DNA from: Heterohyrax brucei
Taxonomy: Eukaryota; Chordata; Mammalia; Hyracoidea; Procaviidae
NCBI GenBank assembly: GCA_028571685.1
Contig: CM053164.1
Coordinates: forward strand, 40,288,501 to 40,352,500
Direction: 5' to 3'
Length of the DNA stretch: 64,000 nucleotides
Below are positions 11,562-22,774 of the stretch, piece after piece; position 1 is the first letter of the stretch, and each line of letters opens with the position of its first letter. The notes beneath the pieces are model-generated. The model made no database searches, was not told where the DNA came from, and was given only the letters and a program-made list of their open reading frames with translations. The translations under genes and the position numbers were made by a program.

Positions 11562-11728
11562 AAAAACCCTGCTGGTATAATGGTAAAGTGCTCCTGTGGC
11601 TGCTCACCAAAAGGTTGGCCATGCAAATCTCATAGGTGCTCCTTTAAAGTCTATGGGCCACTTCTCTTCTTACCTGTAGGGCTGCTATAAGTCAGAATCA
11701 ACTCGACAGCAGTGGCTTTGGCTTTTGG
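11562..11728 (+). repeat. Afrotherian SINE, short variant
   Basis: AACCCTGCTGGTATAATGG head, CCAAAAGGTTGGCCATGC, then GGCTGCTATAAGTCAGAATC and a GTGGCTTTGGCTTTTGG end. It is the second of a same-strand pair only 16 bases apart. Confidence 0.85.
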
Positions 11729-12049
11729 CATGAGGTGACACAGGTGAGACAGGAACACAGGACACCACACCCTCTTCGAAGGATCTGAGCTCTGCAGGAG
11801 AAGCTACTTTTCGCTTCGGGCTCCAAATAGTCAGGACTGTGCCCTCGGGGCACTGTGCCAAGCAAGAGTCATACCTCATTGGCAAGGGCCTCCTCAGCTT
11901 GATGACCCCGTAGATGAAAGCCTTTGTGGACCTCTTGAGGCTCTGCAGCTTTCATGGGACAAGGGTGCCCTGCAATTAAGTTGCCCCAATGGGACAGCTC
12001 CGAGAAAGTAGGCCTCACCCCAAAACAGATACTATCTCTGTTAAAAAGA

Positions 12050-13568
12050 TGAAATGAATCATTAGCTAGTAAAGAAATTCAAGTCAAAACTACAAGGAGA
12101 TCCCATCTCATCCCTACAAGGTTGGCCGTGATTCAAAAAACACAAAACGACAAACGCTGGAGAGGCTGCGGAGAAATTGGAACTCCCCTGCACTGTTGGT
12201 GGGATTGCAACATGGTGCAGCCTCTTTGGAAAGCAATCTGGTGCTTCCTTAAAAAGTTGGATCTAGATATACCATTTGACCCAGTAATTCCACTGCTCAG
12301 AATATATCCTACAGAATCAAGGCCATTCACACCAACTGATACATGCACACGAATGTTCATTGCAGCACAATTCACAACAGTGAAAAGATGGAATGAATCT
12401 AGATGCCCAACAACAGAGGAATGGATAGGTAAACTATGGTACATACACTCAGTGGAACACTATGCAATGATAAAGAACAACGATGATTTTACAAAACATC
12501 TAACACGTGGTTTCAATTGGAGGACATTATGCTGAGTGCAAGTAGTCAGTGACAAAAGCACAGATATTGTATCACACCCCTACGATAAGAACTTTAAAAC
12601 AGACTCATGCATAGAAGAAAAGACTCTTTGATGGCTTCAAGGGTGGGGAGGGAGGCAGGGCGAGGGGGGAGAGTTTGGATAGTTGACAGGAACTTGGTTG
12701 TGAAACCTGGGACAGCACAGATTAGAAAAAAGATCAATATTAACTGGACTTCGACATAACATGATTACTCCTCCCATCTTAGTTCAATACTACAAGGACA
12801 GAGTAGCTGAGCTGGGGGACTGGGGAACATGGTTTCAGGGGAAATCGAGGACAACTGGCACAAGTAGCATTTTGCTAAGAGAGCTTTCTGCACTCCAAGT
12901 TGGTGAGTGTCATCTGGGGTCTTAAAAGCTGCCAAGTTGCCATCTGAGGGTACAGCAAATGGTCCCAGCTCAGCAGGAATCTCTGGAGGATCACTGAGGA
13001 CCAAAACGACACAGGGTAAACAGAACCCAGAAGACAGAGAGACGCATGTGAGTGTGTGAGTACATCGACCTATGTCCGGAACAACCAGACAGTGTCTAGC
13101 CACCACCACTGATAGCCATGGTGGAGCTCACCAAGTTCAGTCTCACTGGCAACACAAGAATAAAAAGGGCCACACCCTGAAATCTCCATTAAAAGACCGC
13201 AACTCATGGCCCACTATCCTCGGAGTTCCCCTGGGAGCATGGCCCCTGGCCCTGATGCTGCCCCTCTCCATAAATCATAATGGAGGTCAACTCTTGGACA
13301 GGAATGGATTGGAATTGGCAACACAGAGGGACCATATCATGTGTGCACCTTATGGTTCTATGCAACTGTAGGGCATCGTCTTGCAGACCTCTTACTGGAG
13401 AGGAGGGGAGAGGAGATTGTTGGGAGAAGAAGACATGTGTGGAGCAGAGAGGAAGAGTGTGCTGTCAGCAGGCAGGGAGAGCAGTGGGAGCTGCATATAG
13501 GTGAGCATGCAAATTTATATGGGAATGTACATTTTCATTCAATCATAATAAAAAATAAAAATAAACTA
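12050..13568 (+). repeat. 5'-truncated L1: ORF2 C-terminus, 3' UTR and poly(A)
   Basis: 12122-12535 is open for 137 codons and reads as an L1 ORF2 C-terminal domain: a WRGCGEIGTPLHCWWDC cysteine/histidine-type motif, then IPFDPVIPLLRIYP and HSVEHYAMIKNN. The 3' UTR of about 1 kb matches the reverse complement of 30228-31213. It ends in an AATAAAAAATAAAAATAAA-like tail near 13568. The copy begins abruptly near 12050, a normal 5' truncation, and is not functional. Confidence 0.9.
12122..12535 (+). pseudogene. L1 ORF2 C-terminal fragment
   Basis: This 137-codon frame covers only the last part of an L1 ORF2 protein, which is normally about 1270 residues with endonuclease, reverse transcriptase and cysteine-rich C-terminal domains. 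Visible landmarks are the C-terminal HCWWDC element around residues 25-31, the FDPVIPLL segment around residues 50-57 and YAMIKNNDDF near residues 117-126. Neither catalytic domain is present, so it cannot act alone in retrotransposition. Confidence 0.85.
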
Positions 13569-13623
13569 AAGATGAAATGAGCACAAAGTCACATACATCT
13601 TCTACAGTAAAATTATAATAATA

Positions 13624-13790
13624 AAGCAAACCCATTACTGCTCCTCGAATACTCTGGGGGTCAGTTCTACCGTGGCCCCTAGGATCGCCATGAGTTGGAT
13701 CCAACTCGATGGCACTTGGCTTTGGCCATTACTGCTGAGTCAGTTCTGACTCACAGTAACCCCAGAGGACAGACAAATCCATTCACCTGC
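13624..13790. repeat. Two SINE fragments, plus then minus
   Basis: 13624-13727 is the 3' half of an afrotherian SINE on the plus strand (CGCCATGAGTTGGATCCAAC tail). 13728-13790 is a piece of a minus-strand copy (GAGTCAGTTCTGACTCACAG). Both lack tRNA-like heads. Confidence 0.6.
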
Positions 13791-14218
13791 CAGGCTCATT
13801 CTGTACCCCCTGTTGTTACAGCTCTGCCTTCATCAACTAGGAAAAGCCCACAGTGCACAAAATGACACTGAATGGCCCCAGCTCGTGGAAGAAATGTTTC
13901 CCTGGCCAGGAGAAACTGCTCATCAGGTACTGATCTGTCTTTAACACTTGTCCCAAGTATTACAAAGTGTTGTTATTCGTTCTTTCTAACAAAAAGAAAG
14001 ACAACAGGCTCAAAACCCACATGGCACCAGTGTTTATTTAGATGAAACTTGAAGACAGTCTTGCATTTTCTTTCTATTTTTAGAGTAACCTATTTATGGC
14101 AAGTGAATGGGTTTTTCAGCTCAGGCTAAGGATTGAATAGATTCATGTGAGTAAAACTAAACAGGCTGGTTTTTAAATATTGGGTAAACAATTATACAGG
14201 AGGTACTTAAAAAAAGGA

Positions 14219-14428
14219 AAAAAACCAAACAGCCAACAAGCTGCGGTGGCATCAGCTGGAACTCATGGGAGTCCCCTATGTCTCCAGGTAGAACTGTGCC
14301 CTATGGAGATTTGAATGGCTGATTTTTCAGCAGCAGATCGCCGGGAGTTTCTTCCAGACCCGTCTGATGGACTCAAACTGCCAGTCTTTGGTGAGCAGCC
14401 AAACACTTAACTGCCTGTGTGACGCAGC
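14219..14428 (-). repeat. Afrotherian SINE, long variant, degraded
   Basis: Left edge AAACCAAACAGCCAACAAG; right part CAAACTGCCAGTCTTTGG then AACACTTAACTGCCTGTG, the reverse complement of a tRNA-like head. Confidence 0.7.
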
Positions 14429-14486
14429 GTGTCTATAAAAACCAGGGAAATCCATGGCTGTCTCAGAGCAACTCCACGGGAAGCAC

Positions 14487-14636
14487 ATAAACAACCAAAC
14501 CGATGGCCATCGAGTCAGTTCCAACTCATCGTGACCCTAAAGGCTCGGGTAGAACTGCCGCACAGGGTTTCCAAGGAGAGGCTGGTGGAGCTGAACTGGC
14601 AGCATTTGGTTGCTCAGCACTGTGTCACCGCACAGT
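14487..14636 (-). repeat. Afrotherian SINE, short variant
   Basis: CATCGAGTCAGTTCCAACTC tail near the left, GGGTTTCCAAGGAGAGGCTGG body and a degraded head at the right. Confidence 0.8.
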
Positions 14637-14981
14637 CACGGCAAACATCGGGAGAGTGGCACCTGAATGACAGAGCCTTGGGAGCTCTGACCTAGTTCAC
14701 TTGCTTACTCGCTCGCCCGCTCACTCACCCCCTCACTCATACAAGGATACAGACATTCACCTGTCGCTTCGGTAGTTCTGTCCTAAACGCCTCACCTTCA
14801 GCCAGACTCAGGTAACACAGTCTATGGTGGTGTCTTTGCTCAGGCCAAACCGCCTGAACGATCATCTGTGGACATGTTTTTGTTTTACACAGATGCCCAG
14901 GCCCTACCGTGGACTAAGTGAAGTCTGCATCTCCAAGTGGTGGCCGCGGAGTTGGCATGCTTTCAAAGCTGGGCCAAGAGT

Positions 14982-15133
14982 GAAAACAACCAAAGGCACT
15001 GCTGTCAGCTCGATTCGGAGCGATCCTAAGGTCAGGCTAGAACCGCTCCACAGTTTCCAAAGGGCACCCGGAGGATCTGAACTGCCAACCTTCTGGTTAT
15101 CAGGTGGAGCACTTAACCACTAGGCCACCAAGG
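14982..15133 (-). repeat. Afrotherian SINE, short variant
   Basis: ACAACCAAAGGCACTGCTGTC at the left; CTGAACTGCCAACCTTCTGG and GCACTTAACCACTAGGCCACC (head) at the right. Confidence 0.8.
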
Positions 15134-15524
15134 TCAGTCGGGGTAAGGGCAGGAAGGTCCCTATTGAGCAGACTGGACTAAGAACCATGTTGCAGGTACT
15201 CAGCTGTGCCACCTTCCACAGTGCCACAGGGAGCTGGGTCCCTGGTGTCAGGAGAGCATTCTGGAATAACAGGAGCCAAGCTTTATGCATTTCCCTAAAA
15301 CAAGGTACCTGCCAAGGCATGCCCTGTGTTGATGCGAAACAAAGTCCTTTTTTAACAGCATCTACTCTACTGGAATATGTCCCAGAAAAATTCACTTCTG
15401 GGAGAGACCAAAATACTACCGGAAAATGACACCAACTTGCCCACTACCCACGTCTCGCCCTGAATCTATACAGAAGCCCAACAAATTCCAATCCAAGAAC
15501 ATCCCATGAAAATCACGTGGCAGG

Positions 15525-15730
15525 ACACTGGCTTGGGATCCAACACCCCAGGTTCCAATCCCAGTTCCACAGCATCCTAGCTATGTGACTTTAGGCAAGT
15601 CACTTTGCTTCGCTGTGCCTCAGCTTCCTCATCTGTCAAATGTGCACAGTAGTAATAATACTTGCCTGGTGCGGGTCCAGGGAGGATGAAAGGAGTTCAA
15701 ACCACATAAAGTGCTGAAAAGTGTACCCAG
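15525..15730 (+). repeat. MIR SINE
   Basis: Classical MIR core on the plus strand: CTATGTGACTTTAGGCAAGTC, then GCCTCAGCTTCCTCATCTGTC, followed by AAATGTGCACAGTAGTAATAAT. This is an ancient tRNA-derived SINE found across mammals. Confidence 0.85.
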
Positions 15731-16214
15731 TTTGTGGTATATGGGCAATGCATTAACGACTACCGTGGTGGTGGCTATTCCATATCTCCTGAAGGTGTTC
15801 ACGTCCTAATCCCCAGGAACTGAGTATTACGTCCCATTGCATAGCCAAAGAAACTGAAGGCTACCAGTAGAGTGAAGGTTGCTAATCAGCTGATTTTGAG
15901 GTGGGGAAATTTTCCTGAATTACTCAGCCAGGCTCACTGTAGTCACCAGAACCCAAAACCAAACCAACTGCCATCAAGGCCCTTAAATGGGGAAGAGGGA
16001 GGCACAGAAGTCAGAGAAGGAGATGGGTCCACAGAAACAGGGAGGCAGGCCCTGAAGGAAGGGGACCACAAGGGAAGGAATATAGGGAGCCTCTGAAAGC
16101 TGGAAAAGCACAAGAAGCAATTTTCCCCTAGAACATTCAGACAGTATCAGCCCCACCGTCACCTTGTTAAATTTTATACTTCCGTTTCAGAACTGTAGGA
16201 CGATCAGTTGATGT

Positions 16215-17200
16215 TGTTTGGAGTCACTAGAATACAACCTGCATCATGCAGATGACACAACCTTCTTAGTGGAAGTGAAGAGGATCGGAAACACTTACCG
16301 ATGAAGGTCCAAGACCACAGCCTTCAGTACAGATCGCACCTCCACATCAATAACACAAAAAGCCTCACAGCTGGACCAGTAAGCAACCCTGGGATAAATG
16401 GAGAAAGAACTGAGGTCGTCAAGGATTTCATGTGACTGGTTTCCACAATCTATGCCCCTGGAAGCAGTAATGAAGAAATCGAAAGATGCACTGCAGTGGG
16501 AAAATGTGCTGCCCGGACCACTTGAAAGTTTTGAAGAGACAGATGTCAACTTGAAGATTAAGATCTGCTTGACCCACCAAAACAAACCAAACCCACAGCC
16601 ACTGAGTCAATTCTGACTCATACCAACCCTACAGGACAGAGTAGAACTGCTCCGTAGAGTTTCCACGGAGCGCCTGGCAGATCTGAACTGCCAACCCTTT
16701 TACATGGCAGAGGTAGCACTTAACCACTACATGACCAGGGTTTCCGTGCCTGACCCGAGCCGTGGCATTGTCAATCATATCAATGGAAACCTGGACAAAG
16801 AACAAGGACAACAGAAGAACTCATGCCTCTGAATCATGGTTCTGGAGAGGAGTACTGAATGTGCCATGGACCGCGAACACAGAGATCTGCTCTGGAAGAG
16901 GCACAGCCAGAGTGCTCCTAGGAAGCAAAGATGGGGAGACTGTGTCTTACACATTTGGGACATGTTGTCAGGAGAGATCAGTCCCCGGAGAAGGACATCA
17001 CGGTAAAGTAGCATGTCAGCGAAGAAGAGGAAGCCCCTCAACAAGACGGATTGACACAGCAGCCGCAGCAGTGGGATTAAGCCTAACCAGGGTTGTGAGC
17101 ACGGCGCAGGCCCACACAGTGTGGCATCCTGTTGTACGCAGGGTCACTGTGAGTTGCAACCAACTTGGTGGCACCTGACAACAGCAACAACAGAGTACCT
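16215..17200 (+). repeat. RTE (BovB-type) LINE, 5'-truncated, 3' end
   Basis: The sequence follows the 3' half of an RTE-clade LINE known from elephants and ruminants. Near 16243 a frame reads HADDTTFLVEV, a reverse-transcriptase box with the usual tyrosine of YADD changed to histidine and both aspartates kept. Downstream come the phrases around CTGGACCAGTAAGCAAC, GAAACCTGGACAAAG and TTTGGGACATGTTGTCAGG. The end is GGTCACTGTGAGTTGC, a CCAACTTGGTGGCACC-type motif and a CAACAGCAACAACAG tail. It is interrupted by the SINE at 16576-16745 and is frameshifted, so inactive. Confidence 0.85.
16576..16746 (-). repeat. Afrotherian SINE inserted in the RTE element
   Basis: Complete minus-strand copy: ACCAAACCCACAGCCACTGAG at the left and AGCACTTAACCACTACATGACC head at the right. 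The target-site duplication is visible: TGCTTGACCC at 16566-16575 and TGCCTGACCC at 16747-16756 flank it, and the uninterrupted RTE has one copy of this motif. Confidence 0.9.
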
Positions 17201-17212
17201 GGGTGCTACAGA

Positions 17213-17380
17213 CAAGCCCTGGGGTATGAACCAAAAGGCTGGTGGTACAGCACCACCCAGAGGACCCTCCAAGAGGTCACAGCCATGAAACCACGGAGCA
17301 CAGCACTACAGCAAATGCAGGGTCACCACGGGTAGAAGTTGACTTGAAGGCAACCAGTTGAGCTTTTTTTTTTGGTTTGA
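17213..17380 (+). repeat. Afrotherian SINE, divergent
   Basis: AAGCCCTGGGGTATG start, GGTCACCACGGGTAGAAGTTG tail and a run of T followed by GGTTT. The middle is poorly conserved, so this is an old copy. Confidence 0.5.
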
Positions 17381-18244
17381 ATTCACTGATTGACGGTAAC
17401 GCTTTTTTGTAGCAGCCCTCAGAAACTCACAGGCCTCTCCATGCCCTGCAAAAAAGAAACAGGGGCCTTGATGTACAGAGGACACCCACATGGAGAATGT
17501 GTGGGGCCAGGGCGCTTTGGGTACCCGTGGTTTGGTTTCTTTAGTATCCAGTGCCACTTATGAGTAAAGAATAAAGCTATGACATCACACACGCGATATG
17601 GAGAATTTAGACTCTGTGGCCAGAGATCAATCCAGTGACAATTAAAAGCCGTACCCTGGAGGCTTCCATACCCCCAACCCGAAGCTCTCCCCTTTCTGGA
17701 CTCTAGCTCCATCCCCTATCTCTCCTCATCACCACCCTGTGACCCAGAGGGCATGCAGACCACTCACAGACCCAACCACTCAGCATGTCCAGCCCCGGGG
17801 GGGATGGTCCTTACAAACTACAGACTTCTAGGCCCCACCAGACTTTCCAGATGAACAGAAGGTTAGAGGGTCTCTTCCCCTGATCCACAGGTTCCCTGAA
17901 GCCAGATCTGGGAACTGTTCGCTATGAGGATGTCGGGGTAAGACTCGCTCACTGTTCCCTCATTAGTGTCACCTAGGGCACCCCTCCCATTTGTCCAGGA
18001 CCCAGAGGGCCCAGAGAACAGTACAAAACAGGCCTCAGACTAAACACTGCATAGAAATGGGGGGCTGGATAGAAAGGGGACCGGAGGGCCACCTGGTCCA
18101 TCCCTCGGCCTCCACTGCTCTATCCATTTCCTCATTTTCAGAGAAACACACCCTGCTATCAGAAGGTCAGCCAATAAACACACGCTGATGCACTAGACTC
18201 TGATACTGTGAAATATGATGTATTACACAGTTTATTAGTATACT
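17381..18244. other. No gene seen
   Basis: Unique-looking sequence with short frames on both strands. None has a recognisable domain or a consistent exon structure, and I recognise no repeat family. Confidence 0.4.
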
Positions 18245-18672
18245 ATTACGTTAGTAATAATCTTTAATAACAGCCCCCAAGTATAGAGCACCAACAACAT
18301 TCCCAATGCTGAGATAAACACTTGACGGGTGCCAACTCAGTCAATCCTCTTAACAGCAGCCCTATAAAGTGGTTCTGTTATGCCCTGGAGATCCTGGTGG
18401 CACTGTGGTTAAGTGCTAAGGCTGTTGACCAAAAGGTTGGCAGCTGAAATCCTCCAGGTACACCTTGTAAACTATGGGGCAGTTCTACTCTGACCTGTAG
18501 GGTTGCTATGAGTCAGAATCCATTTCATGGCAGTGGATTTGGTTTTGAATTAGATGATCATGCCCATTTAACAGATGGTGAAACTGTGGCTGAGGGTAAA
18601 ACCTGTCCAGTAACACAAGCAGCAAGGTTTGAAGCCAAGGACTCCAGAGCCTCACCACTAGGCTGTATCCCC
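18245..18672 (-). repeat. MIR split by a SINE
   Basis: Minus-strand MIR halves lie at about 18245-18385 (CAATCCTCTTAACAGCAGCC) and 18549-18672 (CCATTTAACAGATGGTGAAAC, GGACTCCAGAGCCTCACCAC). They are continuous with each other once the SINE at 18387-18547 is removed. Confidence 0.75.
18387..18547 (+). repeat. Afrotherian SINE, short variant
   Basis: GATCCTGGTGGCACTGTGG head, CCAAAAGGTTGGCAGCTG, GTTGCTATGAGTCAGAATCC tail and GGATTTGGTTTT end. It sits inside an older MIR. Confidence 0.9.
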
Positions 18673-18734
18673 TCGAATTATAATGTGGCCATTTGTTGAG
18701 CACTGAATCTTGTTCCTGTCCAGTGTATTCTGAA

Positions 18735-18912
18735 TCACGGCAAGTTATGTGTTACAGAGTAGCAGAATTGAGCTCCAGAGTGTCTTCTAGGCTGTAATCC
18801 TGTAATTCTTACAGGCGGATTGCCAAAGCCTTTCTTCCGTTTGGCTGGGTCCCAACCAACAATGTTTCAACCAGATGTCCTGTGCAAACTGTTTACACCA
18901 CCTGTGGACTTC
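18735..18912 (-). repeat. Afrotherian SINE, long variant, degraded
   Basis: The reverse-complement signature of the long variant is visible (GCTGTAATCCTGTAATTCTT then GCCAAAGCCTTTCTTCC). Ends are uncertain. Confidence 0.55.
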
Positions 18913-18914
18913 AC

Positions 18915-19060
18915 TGAGGACCCACTAGGTGCCTAATTCTCCAACATTCCTTCGAAATAGGCATCACTACCACACCCACTTGACAGATAAAGGAAACAGA
19001 GGTAGAATAAAGAGACATGACCTGTCCAGAGGAAAAAAGAGATCTCAAGTCTGTCTCTTT
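18915..19060 (-). repeat. MIR SINE remnant
   Basis: CCCACTAGGTGCCTAATTCT followed by CTTGACAGATAAAGGAAACAG and GACCTGTCCAGAGG reads as a reverse-strand MIR. Confidence 0.65.
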
Positions 19061-19510
19061 CTGGATCAGCACCTTACTCACTGGGCTGTGACCCCTAACA
19101 TGTCATTTGTCCTAGGCCCACCTCCCCTCTTTAACTGGCACAGTCTCCAGAAAGCTCTCCCCTCCCAGAGCAAGGAAGGCCTAGGGCTCCACTCTCTGCA
19201 AGGCACAGCCCAGGGACCTAGGCCTGGTGGTGGGCTGCAAAGCCAGGGACCCAAACCCGTTCCTCCATCTGCCCAGATGCTGTGCACACCTGAATGTCAT
19301 GACCAGCCTGGTGGGCTCTCTGATCACCCTTGGCAATGCTCAAGCCTGGCAGGCAGCCAGTAGGTGTTTGAGCTACACCCAGATAACTCTCAGGCTTCCC
19401 CTGACAGGGGACCACGGACCGGACCCCAACAACAGAGATAGAGAACGTGTCAGGTGGAAGGAGGAATCAATTAGGAGGCAGAAATCCTGCTGACATCCTG
19501 TCCTTGCTCA

Positions 19511-19696
19511 AGGAGCCCTGGTAGGCAGTGGCTGAGCATGTCGCTGCAAACCCAAAGGTTAGCAGTTCGAATCCAGCTGCTCCCTAAGAAAAAGACCTGG
19601 CACTCTGCTCTCCTAGAGATTATAGCCTTGACACCCCCTGTATGGGCAGTTCTAATCTACCCTGTAGGGCCGGCAACAGCAATGGCTTTGGCTCTG
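19511..19696 (+). repeat. Afrotherian SINE, long variant
   Basis: AGGAGCCCTGGTAGGCAGTGG head, AGCAGTTCGAATCCAGCTG B box, the CTCCCTAAGAAAAAGACCTGG / AGATTATAGCCTTG long-variant block and an AATGGCTTTGGCTCT end. Confidence 0.85.
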
Positions 19697-20429
19697 CTCA
19701 CCAGCTGTGTGACCATGTGCAAAACATGTATCTTTTCCAAGCCTTTTGTTCCCCTAAAGAAAGGCCTAAAAATCCAGACAGCCTTGTGAAGGCAGGGATC
19801 CAATGCCTGCCCTTGAGGGCTCTGCCTCTTCATCTACACACAGGGAATTGCTGTAAGTGGAACAATTCAGGTCTCCAAGGGGGCACATCCAACTCAGCAT
19901 TCCAGCAGGGCCCAGAGCTTGCCAAAATTGCTGGCCAGGTGTGGATATGAGGGATGTCTGATGCCCCAGGGGCCAGGGACAAGTCTTGCTGATACCTTGC
20001 TAATGCCCACTGCCTTGGTACTGCCCGGCACTTCCCACCGGGTATAGGACAACCCTAAGACAAGCCCCCAGTGATGAACGGAGGAAAGCCCAGATGGTAC
20101 AGCGAAACCTGTCTCCATTGCTGGAAGAGCCAATCGAAGCTCCTGTCCTCTGGAGGGGAGGGAACAGTGTCAATGCCAAGTGCAAATGAAGGCCAGGGAG
20201 ACAAAAAGAAAGGAACAGGGAACTGGGACCTCCTGGCTCTGTTTCCTTGGAGAACTCACTTTCTTCAGTTTTCCCATCCGGAAAAAGGATCCATATTACC
20301 TCTCTAGTGGGGTCCTCCTTAGGTTAAATCATAAAATTGGAAAATTCCACTAAGGTTGAGCCACACAGCGGAGAGGTGCAATGGGCAGTGTCAGAGCAAT
20401 AAATGCTGATCAGATCTGAACCCACCACG
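19697..20429. other. No gene seen
   Basis: Unique-looking non-coding sequence. Frames at 19642-19950 and 20071-20307 show no domain, signal or repeat pattern I can support as a protein. Confidence 0.4.
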
Positions 20430-20885
20430 ATGGAAAGCAACGAAAAAATCCTCAATGGGATTCTGAGCAGAAAAAAGGACACCAGGTAAAATCTAAAGAG
20501 AAGTCTGAATAAACTACGCAGGTCATGTAATTAATAATGTGTCCCTATTGATTCACTATGTACAATAAACAGAAACACTGGTGGCTTAGTGGTTAAGGGC
20601 CACATCTGCTAACCAAAAGTTGGGCAGTTCAGATCCACCAGCCACACCCTGGAAACTCTAGACAGTGGTTCTACCCTGACCTCTAGGCTCACCAGGAGTC
20701 AGAATCCACTTGACAGAAGTGGGTTTCCTTCTTTTTTTATGTATAATAAATAGATCATTCGAATGTGAGATGTTCATAACTATGGGGTACTGGGTGTGGG
20801 AGAGATGGGACTTCTCCATATCATTGTCTCCATTTTTCTGTAAATCTAAAACCATTCTAGAAAATAAAAGTCTATTAAAAAGAAA
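20430..20885 (+). repeat. Old L1M 3' end split by a SINE
   Basis: 20430-20570 and 20738-20885 together reproduce the familiar 3' end of old mammalian L1s: AAAAAGGACACCAGGTAAAA, then GGGTACTGGGTGTGGGAG, then TTTTTCTGTAAATCTAAAACC and an AAAATAAAAGTCTATTAAAA end. The SINE at 20571-20737 interrupts it. Confidence 0.8.
20571..20737 (+). repeat. Afrotherian SINE inserted in L1M
   Basis: ACACTGGTGGCTTAGTGG head and CAGGAGTCAGAATCCACTTG tail. The target-site duplication is visible: TATGTACAATAAAC (20557-20570) and TATGTATAATAAAT (20738-20751). Confidence 0.9.
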
Positions 20886-21029
20886 AGGGACAGATGGGAC
20901 AACTAGAATGGAAATAATGAGAACTTTCTGACACCGTGGGGATTGTTTTCAGCATCACCAAACAAATTGTTGACTGGGAAACAGAACTGCTCTGGAAAGC
21001 TGCACTGAAAACAGTCAGTGACTGAGAAA

Positions 21030-21470
21030 AGAGAGATGCCCGTCAAGAGATGAGCACATAAACCCATGGGGTCCAGACACTCAGTGGAATATGACTCAGC
21101 CATAAAGAGGAATCAACTGCTGATGTATGCCCACCACGTGGATGAACTTTGGAAACACAACACTGAGCCAAACAGGACAGCTGTAAAAGGAATGTATGAG
21201 CCACTTATATGAAATAAACAAAGATTTAGAAACCAAAGGTTATTAGCAGTTGCCAGGGATGGGAGAGAGAGGGATGGCAGAGTTTTTCTCTGAGGGACAC
21301 TAAGTTTATGCAGTGGTGGCAGTATCACCTTCAAAAAAGGCTAGCAAGGACAGTGGCACAACATGGAATACGTAAGCAGTGTCACTGAAGTGTGCAGGGA
21401 GAGATTGCTGAATTGGTGAGTGCTCTGATACGTCTATTTTCACCACAATAAGAAAAACAAGGGGAGGAGA
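21030..21470 (+). repeat. Old L1M 3' region
   Basis: ACTCAGCCATAAAGAGGAATC, GATGAACTTTGGAAACACAAC and GGTTATTAGCAGTTGCCAGGG are landmarks of old L1 ORF2 end/3' UTR on the plus strand. Confidence 0.75.
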
Positions 21471-21474
21471 ACTC

Positions 21475-21795
21475 TCGTACCCTTGAAGCATCACCCTCCA
21501 ATCCTCTGTGTCCAGCCTCAGTCTTAGGCAGCCACTGATCTAATCCATGTCCTTAGATTTGCTTAGTCTCATGCGTTCCGTGAGGATGGAGTTCTACAAC
21601 GCGTGATCCTTCACGACTGGCTTCTGCCACCTAGCACAGTGTCTTTGAGGTTCATCCACACAGTAGCATGTATCAGTACTTCATTCCTTCCCATGGCTGA
21701 ATAACACACCATCATATGGACATGCCAGAGTTTGTTGACTCATTTACCTGTGGATTCCTGGGTTTTCTTCTGCGGTGATAACAGTGTCCTACAGC
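21475..21795 (-). repeat. Old L1M 3' region, opposite strand
   Basis: GAGGTTCATCCACACAGTAGC, CATTCCTTCCCATGGCTGAA and AACACACCATCATATGGAC are the reverse complement of the same L1 3' landmarks. With 21030-21470 it forms a tail-to-tail pair. Confidence 0.75.
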
Positions 21796-22175
21796 TGACT
21801 GCGGTGCTGGCTGGACAAAGCCGTGCATACACTAAAAACTGCTGAACGGGACACTTTCAAAGGGTAGATGGATGGGATAGGGGTCATTATATCAGAAAGC
21901 TCTTAAAAAAAGAAAAAAACTGAGATCAAGAGCAAAATGATTGCTTGGAAGATGCAGCAAACAGAGCTGAAGAGGAACCCGAGTCCCTCCTCTTTTCTAA
22001 AGACTCTGTTTCCCTTACCCATTGGACAGAGACCTGAAACACTGGCACACACTCCCAAATATAACCACCGACAAGGACTGCAACTAGCCAGGCGTGTGGC
22101 CTATTGCAGTTTTCAAAGCATGCTCCTGAGCACGGAGATGGTGACACTGTGACACTGACACTTTCTGTGATGTAT

Positions 22176-22316
22176 TTTCCTGGGTGGTGCAAATGGTTAA
22201 CATGCTTTGCTGCTACCTGAGATGCAGCAAAGTCGACCCAAAGGTGCCTCAAAAAAAGGTCTGGTAGTCAACTTCTCGGTTACCATGAGTCACTGCCAAC
22301 TCGACAGCAACTGACT
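22176..22316 (+). repeat. Afrotherian SINE, divergent
   Basis: CCTGGGTGGTGCAAATGG head, AAAAAAGGTCTGGTAGTC and GTTACCATGAGTCACTGCC tail. Confidence 0.65.
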
Positions 22317-22369
22317 AGCCCACCCTACAACTATTTTGATATTCCTGTCCAAGCTGAAAATGTGAGTCA

Positions 22370-22560
22370 AATCGTGATATATTGAGGAATGAAGTACTGA
22401 TGCATGCTACAATGTAGATGAAGCTTGCAAACGTTACACTGAGTCAAAGAAGCCAGGCACAAAAGACCAAGTACTGCAGAATCCATTCTCACAAACCGCC
22501 CAGGAGAGGCAGACCTATAGAAGCAGAAAGTGGGGCTTGAAGGCGGAGTGGGATTAGGAG
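22370..22560 (+). repeat. Old L1M 3' fragment
   Basis: GGAATGAAGTACTGATGCATG, then AAGAAGCCAGGCACAAAAGACC and CTATAGAAGCAGAAAGTGGG, matching old L1 3' ends on the plus strand. Confidence 0.75.
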
Positions 22561-22569
22561 TTAAGCCTA

Positions 22570-22763
22570 AGAGGTTGTTGTCGTTGGCTTGATTCCAACT
22601 CACAGCAACCTTATATGACAGAACTGTCCCTTGGAACTGTCGAGCCTGTAACGTTTGAGGGAGTACATTGCCAGTCCAGTCTTTTCTCCTGCAGAGCCAC
22701 TGTGGTTTTTGAAACTTTCAGTTTGCAGCCAAGCATTTGAACCACTGCACCACCAGGGCTTCT
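22570..22763 (-). repeat. Afrotherian SINE, RTE-tailed
   Basis: Starts with GTTGTTGTCGTTGG, the reverse complement of the ACAACAACAAC RTE-type tail, then CTTGATTCCAACTCACAGC. It ends with AACCACTGCACCACCAGGGC (head). Confidence 0.8.
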
Positions 22764-22774
22764 TGAATTCATCA

